Below, one piece after another: positions 17,473 through 26,469 of a stretch of 46,871 bases of DNA (the first letter of the stretch is position 1; each line of letters opens with the position of its first letter). The translations under genes and the position numbers were made by a program. The notes below the pieces were generated by a model, which was given only the letters and a program-made list of their open reading frames with translations, had not been told where the DNA came from and ran no database searches. This DNA comes from Bin80 sp964503085 (GTDB lineage: Bacteria > Bacteroidota > Rhodothermia > Rhodothermales > Bin80), in assembly GCA_964503085.1 (NCBI GenBank), contig CAZCYQ010000025.1, positions 1 through 46,871 of the forward strand, written 5' to 3'.

Positions 17473-18960
17473 GTGGACGACAACTATATACCTACGGATA
17501 TAAAGACACTAGGCGCCCTCAAGAGCTCAGGCTACTATAGGGGTTCGAGGCCAGAATCGGTCAAGGATGAGATGCGTCGCAACCTACTGATCCGCCTCAG
17601 GCGTGGAGAGGAAGTGTTTCCCGGTATCCTCGGATATGAACGAAGCGTGATCCCGCAACTCAAGAACGCAATCCTGGGTCGCCACGATATTCTCCTCCTC
17701 GGGCTGCGCGGACAGGCCAAAAGCCGCATCATTCGGCTCCTTCCACAGCTCCTTGATGAATATATACCCGTTGTGGCAGGTAGTGAACTCAATGATGATC
17801 CGCGCAAGCTCGTGTCAAAGTTCGCGCGCGAGCTTTACAAAGAGCGCGGTGATGAAATGCCTATCGTTTGGCGTCATCGAAGCGAGCGATACGCGGAAAA
17901 ACTGGCAACCCCAGACACCTCCATCGCAGACTTGATCGGAGATATTGACCCCATCAAGGCCGCCCAGAAGCGGCTGACTTACGCGGATGAAGAAATCATC
18001 CACTTTGGAATCATACCCCGCACCAACCGGGGAATATTTGCGATCAACGAGCTGCCTGACCTGCAGGCACGCATTCAGGTAGGCTTACTCAATATCCTGG
18101 AGGAGCAGGACATTCAGATCCGTGGTTTTAACATCCGCTTTCATTTGGATTTGATGATGGTGTTCAGCGCAAATCCTGAGGATTACACCAACCGCGGCAA
18201 CATCATTACGCCACTAAAAGATCGCATTGATTCCCAGGTATTGACACACTACCCCAGGAAACTTGATACCGCAATAGCCATCACCAAACAGGAAGCATGG
18301 CAGAAGCGAGACTCCGCTCCCTCTGTAACCGTTCCAGATTTTATCCGAGAGATTATTGAAGTGATCGCCTTTGAGGCTCGTGCCAGCGAATATGTGGATC
18401 AAAAATCAGGCGTGTCAGCGCGAATGACACGGTCAGCACTTGAAACCGTGATCTCCAATGCTGAACGGCGAGCGGTCTGCAATGAAATGAAGCGCGTTTA
18501 CGTAAGGATAAGTGACCTCTACTACATTGATGCGGCAATCACGGGGAAAATAGAACTTGTGTATGAGGGGGAGCAGGAAGGTCCACAAAAAGTTGCACGC
18601 CTCCTTCTTGGACGTGCCGTTCGGACGATTTTTGCGAAGTATTTTCCGGACCCGAGCTCAAAAGGAGAAGAGCGAGGAGTCTACCGCCATATACTTGGCT
18701 GGTTTGCAGACGGCAATACACTGACGTTAGATCCTGAATTGCAAGACGAAGCATACAAGCGACGCCTGCGGTCTATTCCCGGTCTTACTGAATTAGTGAA
18801 GATGGCAAAGCGTCGGATCCCGACAAGGCAGCGCTGGATATTCAATGAGCTTATCCTGGAAGGACTCTATCAAACTTCAATGCTTGGCAAGGAAGAATAC
18901 ACCTACTCCGATATGATGGGCAGCGTATTTGGATCACTGGGCCCCGAAGAGGAAGAGTAA
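17473..18960 (+). CDS. AAA+ ATPase of the magnesium chelatase ChlI-like/MoxR-like class
   Basis: About 495 residues if translation begins at GTG 17473, 5 bases after the upstream stop; the longer open frame back to 17356 would overlap the lipoprotein gene deeply and its first 39 residues look non-coding. Walker A is G-L-R-G-Q-A-K-S (~77-84), with Ala in place of the usual Gly before Lys. The segment 'IGDIDPIKAA' (~155) matches the ChlI-type insertion, and Walker B reads G-I-F-A-I-N-E-L (~186-193), with Asn replacing the usual Asp. The sensor region 'MMVFSANPEDYTNRG' and 'PLKDRIDSQV' follow. Related ATPases usually work with a von Willebrand A partner; none is adjacent. It acts in the cytoplasm, probably remodelling a protein partner; real chlorophyll synthesis is unlikely. 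Confidence 0.83.
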   Translation: MDDNYIPTDIKTLGALKSSGYYRGSRPESVKDEMRRNLLIRLRRGEEVFPGILGYERSVIPQLKNAILGRHDILLLGLRGQAKSRIIRLLPQLLDEYIPVVAGSELNDDPRKLVSKFARELYKERGDEMPIVWRHRSERYAEKLATPDTSIADLIGDIDPIKAAQKRLTYADEEIIHFGIIPRTNRGIFAINELPDLQARIQVGLLNILEEQDIQIRGFNIRFHLDLMMVFSANPEDYTNRGNIITPLKDRIDSQVLTHYPRKLDTAIAITKQEAWQKRDSAPSVTVPDFIREIIEVIAFEARASEYVDQKSGVSARMTRSALETVISNAERRAVCNEMKRVYVRISDLYYIDAAITGKIELVYEGEQEGPQKVARLLLGRAVRTIFAKYFPDPSSKGEERGVYRHILGWFADGNTLTLDPELQDEAYKRRLRSIPGLTELVKMAKRRIPTRQRWIFNELILEGLYQTSMLGKEEYTYSDMMGSVFGSLGPEEEE

Positions 18961-19126
18961 TTTTCTCCTACACGCAATGGCAAACAAATGGGCACTCTAT
19001 ACGTTAAGTCGGCTACGGTCCAATGTGCCGGCTTTTAAGAGAAGTGGAGAATTCCCCCAACGCTCAGTTGTGCATGCAGTGCTGGATTGCCACCGCAAAA
19101 TCAATGTCCTATCCTGCCTTCACAAC

Positions 19127-19435
19127 TCATTTGGGAATGACGCGACCGTCTGGCAGAATTCTTTCATTCTCGGCGGGTGGTTCCGTTGGAAAGCGCGACA
19201 ACGGTACATCATGATCGCGATCCTTCGGTACGTAGTGTACATGATTACCGTGCGGAATCTCAGCGTAATCCTTGTCTCCAAAGGGATTCATTACCCGCCT
19301 CATCACAATGAAAAGAATTACCGCAGCCATAATCAACATCAGGCGGCGCAGATTCCTTCGAGTAGCCGAAGTCCTGCGTACGCCACGTGTCGGTCCGGTA
19401 TGATTAGCCTCCTTCGAATGCAGTCCTGGATCCAT
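19127..19435 (-). CDS. Small single-pass membrane protein, function unknown
   Basis: 102 residues on the strand opposite its neighbours. A basic N-terminus (RRTSATRRNLRR) is followed by one transmembrane helix (LMLIMAAVILFIVM, ~32-45) and a polar tail with conserved-looking motifs 'NPFGDKDYAEIPHGNHVHY' and 'ILPDGRVIPK'. By the positive-inside rule the N-terminus is cytoplasmic and the His/Asp/Pro-rich tail is periplasmic. I prefer this frame over the overlapping 209-codon plus-strand frame because it has an interpretable topology and ordinary composition. No known domain. Confidence 0.6.
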   Translation of the reverse strand: MDPGLHSKEANHTGPTRGVRRTSATRRNLRRLMLIMAAVILFIVMRRVMNPFGDKDYAEIPHGNHVHYVPKDRDHDVPLSRFPTEPPAENERILPDGRVIPK

Positions 19436-19580
19436 TTGTGCTGGAATTTCGTATTCCCCACGTCCTTAAAGATAGGCAATCCAGCTCTCTGGACCGCTGT
19501 TCAGCAGTTTTCTCTTCTCCACGCGAGCCCTGAACCTTGTACGGAGCAAAACTTTTAACCCTCCATCAACGCGCCTGATC

Positions 19581-21842
19581 ATGCGTATTTTATGCAACCT
19601 ACTCTTATTGGGTGTACTTCTGACGGTCAGTCAGGCGCAGGCCCAGAACGCGGTCATGCGAGGCTTTATCCGAGATGCTGCGGATGGACAACCCCTACAG
19701 AGTGTTAATGTTGTCTTGACCGATGACGGCGATGCCCTTCTCGGTTCAGCAGCAGACCGAGATGGACTCTATGCTATCAGTGGTATTCCACCCGGGCGCT
19801 ATTATTTGGCTGCGTCCTTCATTGGGTACGACACCCACCGGGATACTTTGGATTTAGCCCCGGACGATCTGATCACCTACAATATTGAGTTATCGGTCTC
19901 GGTGGACCTGCTGGATGAGCTCGTGGTCGAAACCGAAAGGGAAGGAGCTGGCGTAGCTGGCCTGACCGGAGGACTTCAGTCAATCACCCCCCGTGATATT
20001 GCTCTTATTCCTTCGCCTGATATATCGGGCGACTTGGCCAGCTATCTTGCTGCGCTGCCGGGCGTCGTCGCAAGCGGTGATCAGGGCGGACAGCTATTTA
20101 TTCGTGGTGGAGAACCTACGCAGAATCAGGTCCTTGTAGATGGAATGACGGTGTTTCAACCCTTCCACCTGATAGGATTTTATTCGGCATTCCCTTCTAG
20201 TATCCTGAACGTAACCGATGTTTATGCGGGTGGATTTGGTCCCCGTTACGGTGGGCGCATCTCGTCGGTGATTGATATTTCCACTCGCAACGGCAACAAA
20301 CGGCGCATGGCCGGGGAATTATCTGCCGCCCCCTTCATCAGCGCAGGACTCCTGGAAGGCCCCATTGTCGAGGGGCGTGTGTCTGCGTTGGTTTCCGGCA
20401 GATTCTCAGTCATTGATCAGGGAGCCGCCCGCATACTTGATCGACCGCTCCCGTACGATTTTAATGACCAGTTTTTCAAGCTCCATGCTGACCTGTCTCA
20501 AAATAGCCAAGCGTCCATCAGTGGACTGCGCTCCTTTGATCGCGGCATAATTGGCGTGCTGAATGAGTCGGAAGCTGACAGCACCAAGAATCAGGTAACC
20601 TGGACAAGTCAGGCTATTGGTGCGCGCTATGTGCTGCTGCCCACACGTATTCCTGTACAGGCCGAGCTGCTTCTGTCTGTTTCCACCATTGAGAACACAT
20701 TTGGCCTAGCTGAAGAGCCTTCACGGAGTTCAAACTCGCAAGAGATCAACCTGTCCACAAATGTGACACACTATAACCGGACTGCGGATATTTCCTGGGG
20801 GCTTCATTTTCGTTTCAGCGAGTTGGACAGCCATCTCGGGGGATCCTTCCAGAACGTGGCTCAGGACATAGAGTACGTCAGTGAAGCGGGCGGATATGTG
20901 CTACTTGATCTGAAAGGAATAGAGGGATTGAGTTTTCAACCCGGTGTACGGTTCTCGTCATTTCCAAGTAAGGGGCGAAATTTCATTGAACCACGCGTAC
21001 GTATGACCTACAACCGAGGCATCCATCAAGTCAGTTTGGCGGGTGGCATATACCATCAGGAGATTGTGGGTCTCACCGATAGACGTGATGCTGGCGATGT
21101 CTTTACAGCATGGACGACCTCGCCATTCGGTGAAGTTCCGAGAGCAATTCATGGTCTTGCCGGATACCAGATCCGTCCAACCTCTTGGGCCCGGTTCGTA
21201 ATAGAGGGTTTCGTAAAAACAATGAATAACCTCTCTATCGCGGAGTGGAGCTCTTTCCCTCGGTTTACTACACGCTTGCAGCCAGCGGACGGCAATGTTC
21301 TGGGGCTTGACGGCCGTGTTGAGGTTACTGCAGGACCATTTTACGGGTTCGTGAACTATGGCTATGCAAAGGTTCGTTATCAGGCCAAACAGACCGAAAT
21401 TCAATACTGGTTTGGGAGCAGCGAATATGAATTCTCTCCACCTCACGACCGGCGACACCAACTCAATGCCGTTGGAAGTCTAACGCTCGCAAAATTCATA
21501 CTTAACGTACGCTGGCAATATGGTTCAGGGCTGCCTTTCAGTCAAGCGCTTGGATTTGATGAATTTGTCCTGCTGAGTGGCCCGACGGACGTTTTCAATG
21601 AGCACGGAGACACGCGCGTACTCTACACATACCCCTATGGCGGAAGGCTACCCGCCTATCACCGCCTGGATATATCTCTGGAACGCTCCTTTGAGATCTC
21701 TGGTAATACAGCCGTTTCAGTCCTTGCCAGTGCTACCAACGCTTATGATCGTTCGAATCTGTTCTATATCGATCTCTTCACACTGGAAAAGCTTGATCAG
21801 CTTCCATTCATCCCCGCCGTGGGTCTAAAATTCGAGTTCTAA
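19581..21842 (+). CDS. TonB-dependent receptor with carboxypeptidase-regulatory-like domain
   Basis: 753 residues. Signal peptide 1-21 (ends AQAQ). Carboxypeptidase-regulatory-like domain ~25-105 ('GFIRDAADGQPLQSVNVVL', 'GLYAISGIPPGRYYL'). Plug ~115-235 with 'QLFIRGGEPTQNQVLVDGM' and 'VYAGGFGPRYGGRISSVID'. The rest is a barrel ending LKFEF, an outer-membrane insertion signal. It is about 290 residues shorter than the receptor at 6290-9415 and its plug differs, so they are not recent duplicates. The next gene starts at the last base of its stop codon (TAATG) and encodes a lipoprotein, a common receptor-lipoprotein pairing in Bacteroidota. The ligand is unknown. Confidence 0.92.
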   Translation: MRILCNLLLLGVLLTVSQAQAQNAVMRGFIRDAADGQPLQSVNVVLTDDGDALLGSAADRDGLYAISGIPPGRYYLAASFIGYDTHRDTLDLAPDDLITYNIELSVSVDLLDELVVETEREGAGVAGLTGGLQSITPRDIALIPSPDISGDLASYLAALPGVVASGDQGGQLFIRGGEPTQNQVLVDGMTVFQPFHLIGFYSAFPSSILNVTDVYAGGFGPRYGGRISSVIDISTRNGNKRRMAGELSAAPFISAGLLEGPIVEGRVSALVSGRFSVIDQGAARILDRPLPYDFNDQFFKLHADLSQNSQASISGLRSFDRGIIGVLNESEADSTKNQVTWTSQAIGARYVLLPTRIPVQAELLLSVSTIENTFGLAEEPSRSSNSQEINLSTNVTHYNRTADISWGLHFRFSELDSHLGGSFQNVAQDIEYVSEAGGYVLLDLKGIEGLSFQPGVRFSSFPSKGRNFIEPRVRMTYNRGIHQVSLAGGIYHQEIVGLTDRRDAGDVFTAWTTSPFGEVPRAIHGLAGYQIRPTSWARFVIEGFVKTMNNLSIAEWSSFPRFTTRLQPADGNVLGLDGRVEVTAGPFYGFVNYGYAKVRYQAKQTEIQYWFGSSEYEFSPPHDRRHQLNAVGSLTLAKFILNVRWQYGSGLPFSQALGFDEFVLLSGPTDVFNEHGDTRVLYTYPYGGRLPAYHRLDISLERSFEISGNTAVSVLASATNAYDRSNLFYIDLFTLEKLDQLPFIPAVGLKFEF

Positions 21843-22795
21843 TGCGGAAACTCATCTTACTGCCCGCCATTGTTCTACTGGGAGTCCTCTCGGCGTGCGA
21901 GGAGTCGGTTTCACCAATCATCGAGACCGATCGGGACTACACGCTTTTTGGTACACTGGACATGGCGCTCGACTCACAGTTTGTGCGTGTGATCCCCATC
22001 CGAGGTTCGATAACCGAATCCGGTGATGTATTGGATGTGACCGTGCAGTCCATCGAACTTTCCACCCAACAGACCTTGACCTGGCGGGATTCTATACATA
22101 CTTTTGATGACGGCAGAATCGGACACATTTTCTTTGCACCGTTTCGAATCCGCCCGTCTCAAACTTATCGTATAGAGATTATTCCAAGTGATAGTGAGAT
22201 CATCACTTCGGCAGAAACTACTGTGCCTGATCTTCCAGACGTAGAGGTGTTGGATGCAACACTGGAGCGCGTCCTGACCACCAGACTTGATGCCCGACAA
22301 CGAGTCCTGTGGCATGGCATTGATCGAGCTCCTTTTGAAATTGAACAATGGTATCGATTCCTTTCCCTAGCTGATTTTACATATAAGGACTATCTATTGA
22401 GTTACGCACCTATCAGCAGACCTCTTGCGGGTGAGACCGATGTCTGGGAAATGGACAAGGATTTGATCCAGGACAGAGACACCCTATCCACAGAACTGGA
22501 GCTCGGCGCATTCTATCGCTTGGCCGGTATAGCCTTGCGGATAACTGTCCTTGACGAAAACTTTGTACCGCCTGGCGGGGAGTATGATAGAGAGCTCCTA
22601 GCGCAGCCAGGAACACTCTCTAATGTTCAAAATGGTTTCGGTCTGCTGGCTTCAGTAGGAAGATTTTCTGTAGAGTGGATCCTGCCCGACTCCGTCTCTC
22701 GGGAACTCGGGTACATCCCCCTCGGAAACTCTGCGATTCCAGGCCCTGTATGGGCAGCACCACCAGGGACTTACGAAGTTGTACAACAACATTAG
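21842..22795 (+). CDS. Lipoprotein partner of TonB receptor, DUF4249-like
   Basis: 317 residues, lipobox LSAC with Cys19. After the lipid anchor the protein opens 'DYTLFGTLDMALDSQFVRV', resembling the carrier of DUF4249 proteins, beta-sandwich lipoproteins found next to TonB receptors in Bacteroidota. Later strands include 'RPSQTYRIEIIPSD' and 'AGIALRITVLDENF'. Family assignment rests on architecture, the opening motif and position, not on a search. The 1-base overlap with the receptor gene argues for a stoichiometric complex at the outer membrane. Confidence 0.68.
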   Translation: MRKLILLPAIVLLGVLSACEESVSPIIETDRDYTLFGTLDMALDSQFVRVIPIRGSITESGDVLDVTVQSIELSTQQTLTWRDSIHTFDDGRIGHIFFAPFRIRPSQTYRIEIIPSDSEIITSAETTVPDLPDVEVLDATLERVLTTRLDARQRVLWHGIDRAPFEIEQWYRFLSLADFTYKDYLLSYAPISRPLAGETDVWEMDKDLIQDRDTLSTELELGAFYRLAGIALRITVLDENFVPPGGEYDRELLAQPGTLSNVQNGFGLLASVGRFSVEWILPDSVSRELGYIPLGNSAIPGPVWAAPPGTYEVVQQH

Positions 22796-22989
22796 TCCGA
22801 GCAAAGGTCCACCACAGCCTGTGGATATATGAGCATGTGGTTCGCCGCGCACGAGTGTAAGACGCCTCCAGAGTGAATTTTTGTGCATCAAAAACGATTC
22901 TTTACCCTTCCTATGGGATTCAGACGGTTTCTCTGATATTCCCGATCCACCTCTGCTGACCAAAATTTCTCTAATATATCCGCCGGTCC

Positions 22990-23709
22990 ATGCACATACT
23001 CGTTATTATCCCTGCATTTAACGAGGCTGCTGCGATTGCGCAGGTCATTGGAGATATACCCGAGGGACTGGTAACCGAAGTGATCGTTGTAAATAACGCG
23101 TCCACGGATGAAACAGAGAAGAATTCACGGAAGGCTGGAGCAACTGTCCTACACGAGTCCAGGCGCGGTTACGGGTATGCATGCCTGCGCGGATTGGCGT
23201 ATGCATCAAGCCGTAACCCTGATGTGATCGTATTCCTTGACGGCGACTACTCAGATCACCCTAATGAGATGTCGGAACTCGTTGCTCCAATCATAGCAGG
23301 AACCCATGATTTTGTGATTGGCAGCCGTACAATGGGAGAAAGTGAAACGGGCGCCCTACTACTACAGGCCCGATGGGGTAACAGGCTAGCTTGCCTGTTG
23401 ATGCGCTGGATCTGGGGGGTACGTTATAGTGATCTGGGACCATTCCGGGCTATTCGGTACACCTCTTTGATCCACCTGAACATGCGCGATACCACTTTTG
23501 GGTGGACCATCGAAATGCAAATAAAAGCACATTTAGCAGGCTTACGCACGACAGAGGTTCCCGCGTCCTATCGTAGGCGTGTCGGTGTATCCAAAATAAC
23601 AGGAACGCTCATGGGCACTTTAAAGGCCTCCGCCAAGATTCTCGGTATCATCTTTGGTTTTGCAATTTTTTCGCGGCGTATACGTAGGAATTTGGAATTG
23701 CACAGCTAG
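22990..23709 (+). CDS. Family 2 glycosyltransferase (polyprenyl-phosphate sugar transferase-like)
   Basis: 239 residues, GT-A fold. 'VIIPAFNEAAAIAQVI' (~5-20) binds the nucleotide sugar; 'VVNNASTDET' (~33-42) and the DGD metal motif at Asp84-Asp86 follow; 'GSRTMGESETGALLLQARWGN' (split, ~116-137) and 'SDLGPFRAIRY' match the DPM1/GtrB-like subgroup that makes polyprenyl-phosphate-linked hexose. A hydrophobic segment near the C-terminus (ILGIIFGFAIF) could dock it to the membrane. It stands alone, 194 bases after the lipoprotein gene, with no sugar-biosynthesis genes around it. Confidence 0.9.
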   Translation: MHILVIIPAFNEAAAIAQVIGDIPEGLVTEVIVVNNASTDETEKNSRKAGATVLHESRRGYGYACLRGLAYASSRNPDVIVFLDGDYSDHPNEMSELVAPIIAGTHDFVIGSRTMGESETGALLLQARWGNRLACLLMRWIWGVRYSDLGPFRAIRYTSLIHLNMRDTTFGWTIEMQIKAHLAGLRTTEVPASYRRRVGVSKITGTLMGTLKASAKILGIIFGFAIFSRRIRRNLELHS

Positions 23710-24030
23710 TGCTTGCCAAAGAGTACTTCAATATTCGATAACTCCGTCCAATTCCGCGACTTAACGGGAAGGTTTTAGGCGGGGGATTTCAAGTATGCTG
23801 TGATTGCAGGGCTCTTTGAATATGGCAAGTCAGGTGGTTTCCTTGTAGGGGAATGATCGGAGCACAACGCCCTCAGTATGCACCAACAAGGCCATTTGGA
23901 AGACCGATTGCTCCCGAGGTGCATCCATACCCGAAATTGTCCGCCGTAATAGATACAGAATGAACCACAGATTGAATACGGCTGCTGACGGATCAATTCA
24001 TCCCCTAATCCCCCGAGGCATTCTTCGGAG
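23710..24030. other. Intergenic region between convergent genes, nothing recognised
   Basis: Lies between the glycosyltransferase stop and the stop of the minus-strand outer-membrane protein. A 73-codon minus-strand frame here is Cys/Ser/Pro-rich without domain features and is not called. No strong terminator hairpin is seen. Confidence 0.35.
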
Positions 24031-24966
24031 TCAGAAATAATACTTCATTCCAAAGCTTAGCACCAGCGCCGAGAAATCATCAGTGGTCATTACCCCGTCG
24101 ACAGGTTCGCTTCCATCTCTGCGTATATTCGGAACATGGCTCCGTAGTGGGTCCCAGACAATTGTTCCGTTGAACTCCTGTGACAACATCAACCTAGCCC
24201 GAAGGTCGAATGAGATTTTCTCCTGAATAAAATACTCAGCACCTGCGATAACCTGGAGACCAAGCAGGGTTTCTCGCATCGTGGCATGCCCACTGCTGGC
24301 TACGCCGGCCAGATTTCTAACAATCTCATCGGCATTGGGCTGGTCCCGTCCGGTTCGAATATCGTCAGGATTTGGGCTCCTTGACCAAACACTTCCATAG
24401 TCAACCTTTGTGTTTCCGAATCCAACCCCCATTCCCAGGTAAGGCAAAATCGGACCGTCAATCATGTTCAGATCAAAATGCACATTTGCAAAGAGTCCGA
24501 GCATTGACACCGTCCCAAGCCATTCCTCGGCGAGAAACAGTTCATCGCTGAGCTTATCTGCGTTAACTCCCTGAGCTGTGGTGACAGGAGATCTCTCCCC
24601 GTAGTTACTTACTCGTAGGAGATACTCCAATTCTGCACGCAGAAGCGGCGAAAAGCGGTATCCTACAAACATACTACCAAAAGCTCCCCCCGTACCATCA
24701 AAGGGTACGGTCCAACTGTCGCCTTCACCGCGATTGGGGACCGTGCATTCCGACAGCGCAGCATACAGTGGGTTGATGAATTCATCGCAGACACTGCTAC
24801 GATCATTACTGTCTCCTACCATACTGACGCCGGGGGACCGAGAGATCCCGGCAGAACCGCCAACATAAATCTTCGCCGCTTGCTGCGCCCACGAAGTTGT
24901 AGTCCAGAGAAGAGAAGCTCCGAAGAGCAGCACGCCCAAATACACGATCCTTTTTCGGTAGCACAT
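24031..24966 (-). CDS. Outer-membrane beta-barrel protein
   Basis: 311 residues from the ATG at 24966, which opens a signal peptide (CYRKRIVYLGVLLFGASLLW, cleavage near SWAQ). A longer frame to 25077 would add 37 residues of charged leader and is not favoured. The mature part is a chain of amphipathic strands ('KIYVGGSAGISRSPG', 'GSMFVGYRFSPLLRAELEYL', 'LPYLGMGVGFGNTKVDYG') and ends with an aromatic C-terminus (LSFGMKYYF), as for OmpA-like or porin-type 8-stranded barrels (outer membrane protein beta-barrel domain). Two cysteines (C-D-E-F, ECTVPN) lie in a predicted extracellular loop and could form a disulfide. Function unknown. Confidence 0.85.
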   Translation of the reverse strand: MCYRKRIVYLGVLLFGASLLWTTTSWAQQAAKIYVGGSAGISRSPGVSMVGDSNDRSSVCDEFINPLYAALSECTVPNRGEGDSWTVPFDGTGGAFGSMFVGYRFSPLLRAELEYLLRVSNYGERSPVTTAQGVNADKLSDELFLAEEWLGTVSMLGLFANVHFDLNMIDGPILPYLGMGVGFGNTKVDYGSVWSRSPNPDDIRTGRDQPNADEIVRNLAGVASSGHATMRETLLGLQVIAGAEYFIQEKISFDLRARLMLSQEFNGTIVWDPLRSHVPNIRRDGSEPVDGVMTTDDFSALVLSFGMKYYF

Positions 24967-25279
24967 CTGAAATCCCGGGAAAGTTGCTGTTGTGACACGC
25001 ATAACTGAATATCTAACAGTCACGCGCTTAGCGTCAAAGTACTGCTTTTTTGACGGATAGTTTCTTTTGAGGTTCACCTCTATGTCCTCACATACCTGCT
25101 GTCTGCCAAATTAATCGTCGGGGCGAAAGCCACGTCAAGGCCCCCTACCAGTCATTAAAAAGGTGGTCATGAACTAATGTCACCCATGAGATTGAAAAAT
25201 ATTTTTACATTCGGGCAGCATTGGGAACTATTTCGAATCAAGAAAGCATTCGTTACTCAGCGAAAAGCACACTGTCTCC
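24967..25279. other. Divergent intergenic region with short hairpin
   Basis: Separates the outer-membrane protein gene (minus) from the methyltransferase gene (plus), so promoters for both should be here. CGTCAAA at 25032-25038 and TTTGACG at 25049-25055 form a 7-bp stem with a 10-base loop in the leader of the minus-strand gene. A short direct repeat beginning TACTCAGCG occurs at about 25253 and 25284, the second copy inside the first codons of the methyltransferase. The region is AT-rich. Confidence 0.35.
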
Positions 25280-26164
25280 ATGTCTACTCAGCGTAAAAAG
25301 ACCTACGAAAAAAAGCAAATTATTATCACTTCCGATAAAGTAAAAGACGGATTGAATTTGACTCGCTTGCTGGAGACGCAACCGTTTCGGTATGCGAAGA
25401 CATATCCAGGCATTCCGCATTGGTATACGCTTCGAAAACATTGGGATTTAGATGAATTTCATAGTAGTGTGATTATTCTGCGAGAGCTGGCAGAGGAGGA
25501 GGTCTTCTACTACAAGAAGTATCTAGTCTTTGGAGCAAATGGCGAGAAATACTGGACGATGGGGGCTCCAGTAGAACAAACGGAATTGATTAATCGAACC
25601 ACGAAAGAGTATCGATCTCCTTTCAATTTTTACAGTCCAACATATGATCATCAATTTGCACGGCCATTTATTGAGCAGGAAGATGATGGGTTTTTAGAGT
25701 TTCTGCCCACGGATCTTGATGGAAAACGAATTCTAGATGTTGGATGCGGGACAGGGTGGTTGCTGGATCATTTTGAAATAGATCCAAGTCTGTACACAGG
25801 TATTGATCCTTCATGGGGAATGCTGATGCGATTGATTGCTAAGCATCCTCAATTTGTAGATTCCTTGATATGCTGTTCGATTCGGGATTTTTGGCCTTGG
25901 AGGAATAAGTTCGATTTTGTGTTTCTCGGACGGCAGGGAGGAAACTATATTGACAAAAATTCGCTCTTAAAATTAAGGTTGATCACAACAGAAGATGCAG
26001 AGATGTATGGTACTTGTACCGATAAGCCGTTTCAGTCAGATACGTTCACGGAGATTATGTCATCGGATCAGGTATTGTTCTCTAAAGCAATAATATCCGT
26101 GGGGAGACATCAGAAACTAATTGCTGGGAAGATCTCAGATTTTACTTCACCGGGTGATGATTAA
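25280..26164 (+). CDS. Class I SAM-dependent methyltransferase, target unknown
   Basis: 294 residues. Motif I, I-L-D-V-G-C-G-T-G, lies at ~151-159 and binds S-adenosylmethionine; 'LYTGIDPSWGML' (~172-183) carries the acidic residue at the end of beta-2; 'FDFVFLGRQGG' (~212) is the post-II region. The ~140-residue N-terminal extension ('GIPHWYTLRKHW', 'YWTMGAPVEQTELINR') is of a type I associate with phage and accessory-island methyltransferases, but I cannot name its domain. There is no DPPY/NPPY motif, so it is unlikely to be a DNA base methyltransferase. Its codons are visibly more AT-rich than those of nearby genes, consistent with horizontal transfer; it is followed by a tnpB remnant. Confidence 0.75.
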   Translation: MSTQRKKTYEKKQIIITSDKVKDGLNLTRLLETQPFRYAKTYPGIPHWYTLRKHWDLDEFHSSVIILRELAEEEVFYYKKYLVFGANGEKYWTMGAPVEQTELINRTTKEYRSPFNFYSPTYDHQFARPFIEQEDDGFLEFLPTDLDGKRILDVGCGTGWLLDHFEIDPSLYTGIDPSWGMLMRLIAKHPQFVDSLICCSIRDFWPWRNKFDFVFLGRQGGNYIDKNSLLKLRLITTEDAEMYGTCTDKPFQSDTFTEIMSSDQVLFSKAIISVGRHQKLIAGKISDFTSPGDD

Positions 26165-26248
26165 GGGATTTGTATGTGATGTTATCCATCGTATGTATAC
26201 AGTGATTTGCTATAAGGTTTAAGGACAGGAGCCCCGTAGTAATGGCAT

Positions 26249-26396
26249 AACAGCAGGCATTGATTAGGAGAATCAGGGGATGCAAAGCAAGTTTCAGTGT
26301 ATGTCCTGCAGACATGCGGATCATGCAGATTGCAACGCATTTGCAAAAATGTTGGCCTTCGGGATTGGGGCATGTGGAGAAGCGTTCTCATTAGAG
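26249..26396 (+). pseudogene. tnpB: Eroded tnpB 3' end (zinc knuckle and RuvC-III region only)
   Basis: The plus strand encodes 'KFQCMSCRHADHADCNAFAKML' in two overlapping halves that align residue for residue with the C-terminus of the intact TnpB at 9657-10895 ('RFKCVSCGHADHADLNASANIL'). DNA identity is also evident: a 19-base block, GACATGCGGATCATGCAGA, is shared exactly. Upstream, the frame aligns through the linker between the two cysteine pairs but contains a TAG at 26265-26267, and the first cysteine pair is lost. No N-terminal two-thirds remain. The catalytic motif III Asp is kept. The surviving part is the portion that overlaps the omega-RNA in TnpB elements. Confidence 0.85.
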
Positions 26397-26469
26397 AGGT
26401 CTTCGGCCGTGAAATCGAAACAAAGGTTTCGCGACATAGGAAGCAAGCCTCCTTTCATTCAATATCGCA

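Noticed and set aside
17473..18960. Magnesium chelatase for chlorophyll synthesis
   Set aside because: No ChlD/ChlH or tetrapyrrole genes; Walker motifs deviate from the biosynthetic enzyme.
18929..19558. 209-codon plus-strand open frame
   Set aside because: Overlaps the AAA+ gene end, has Cys/His/Trp-rich atypical composition and no domain; the minus-strand 102-aa frame inside it is more credible.
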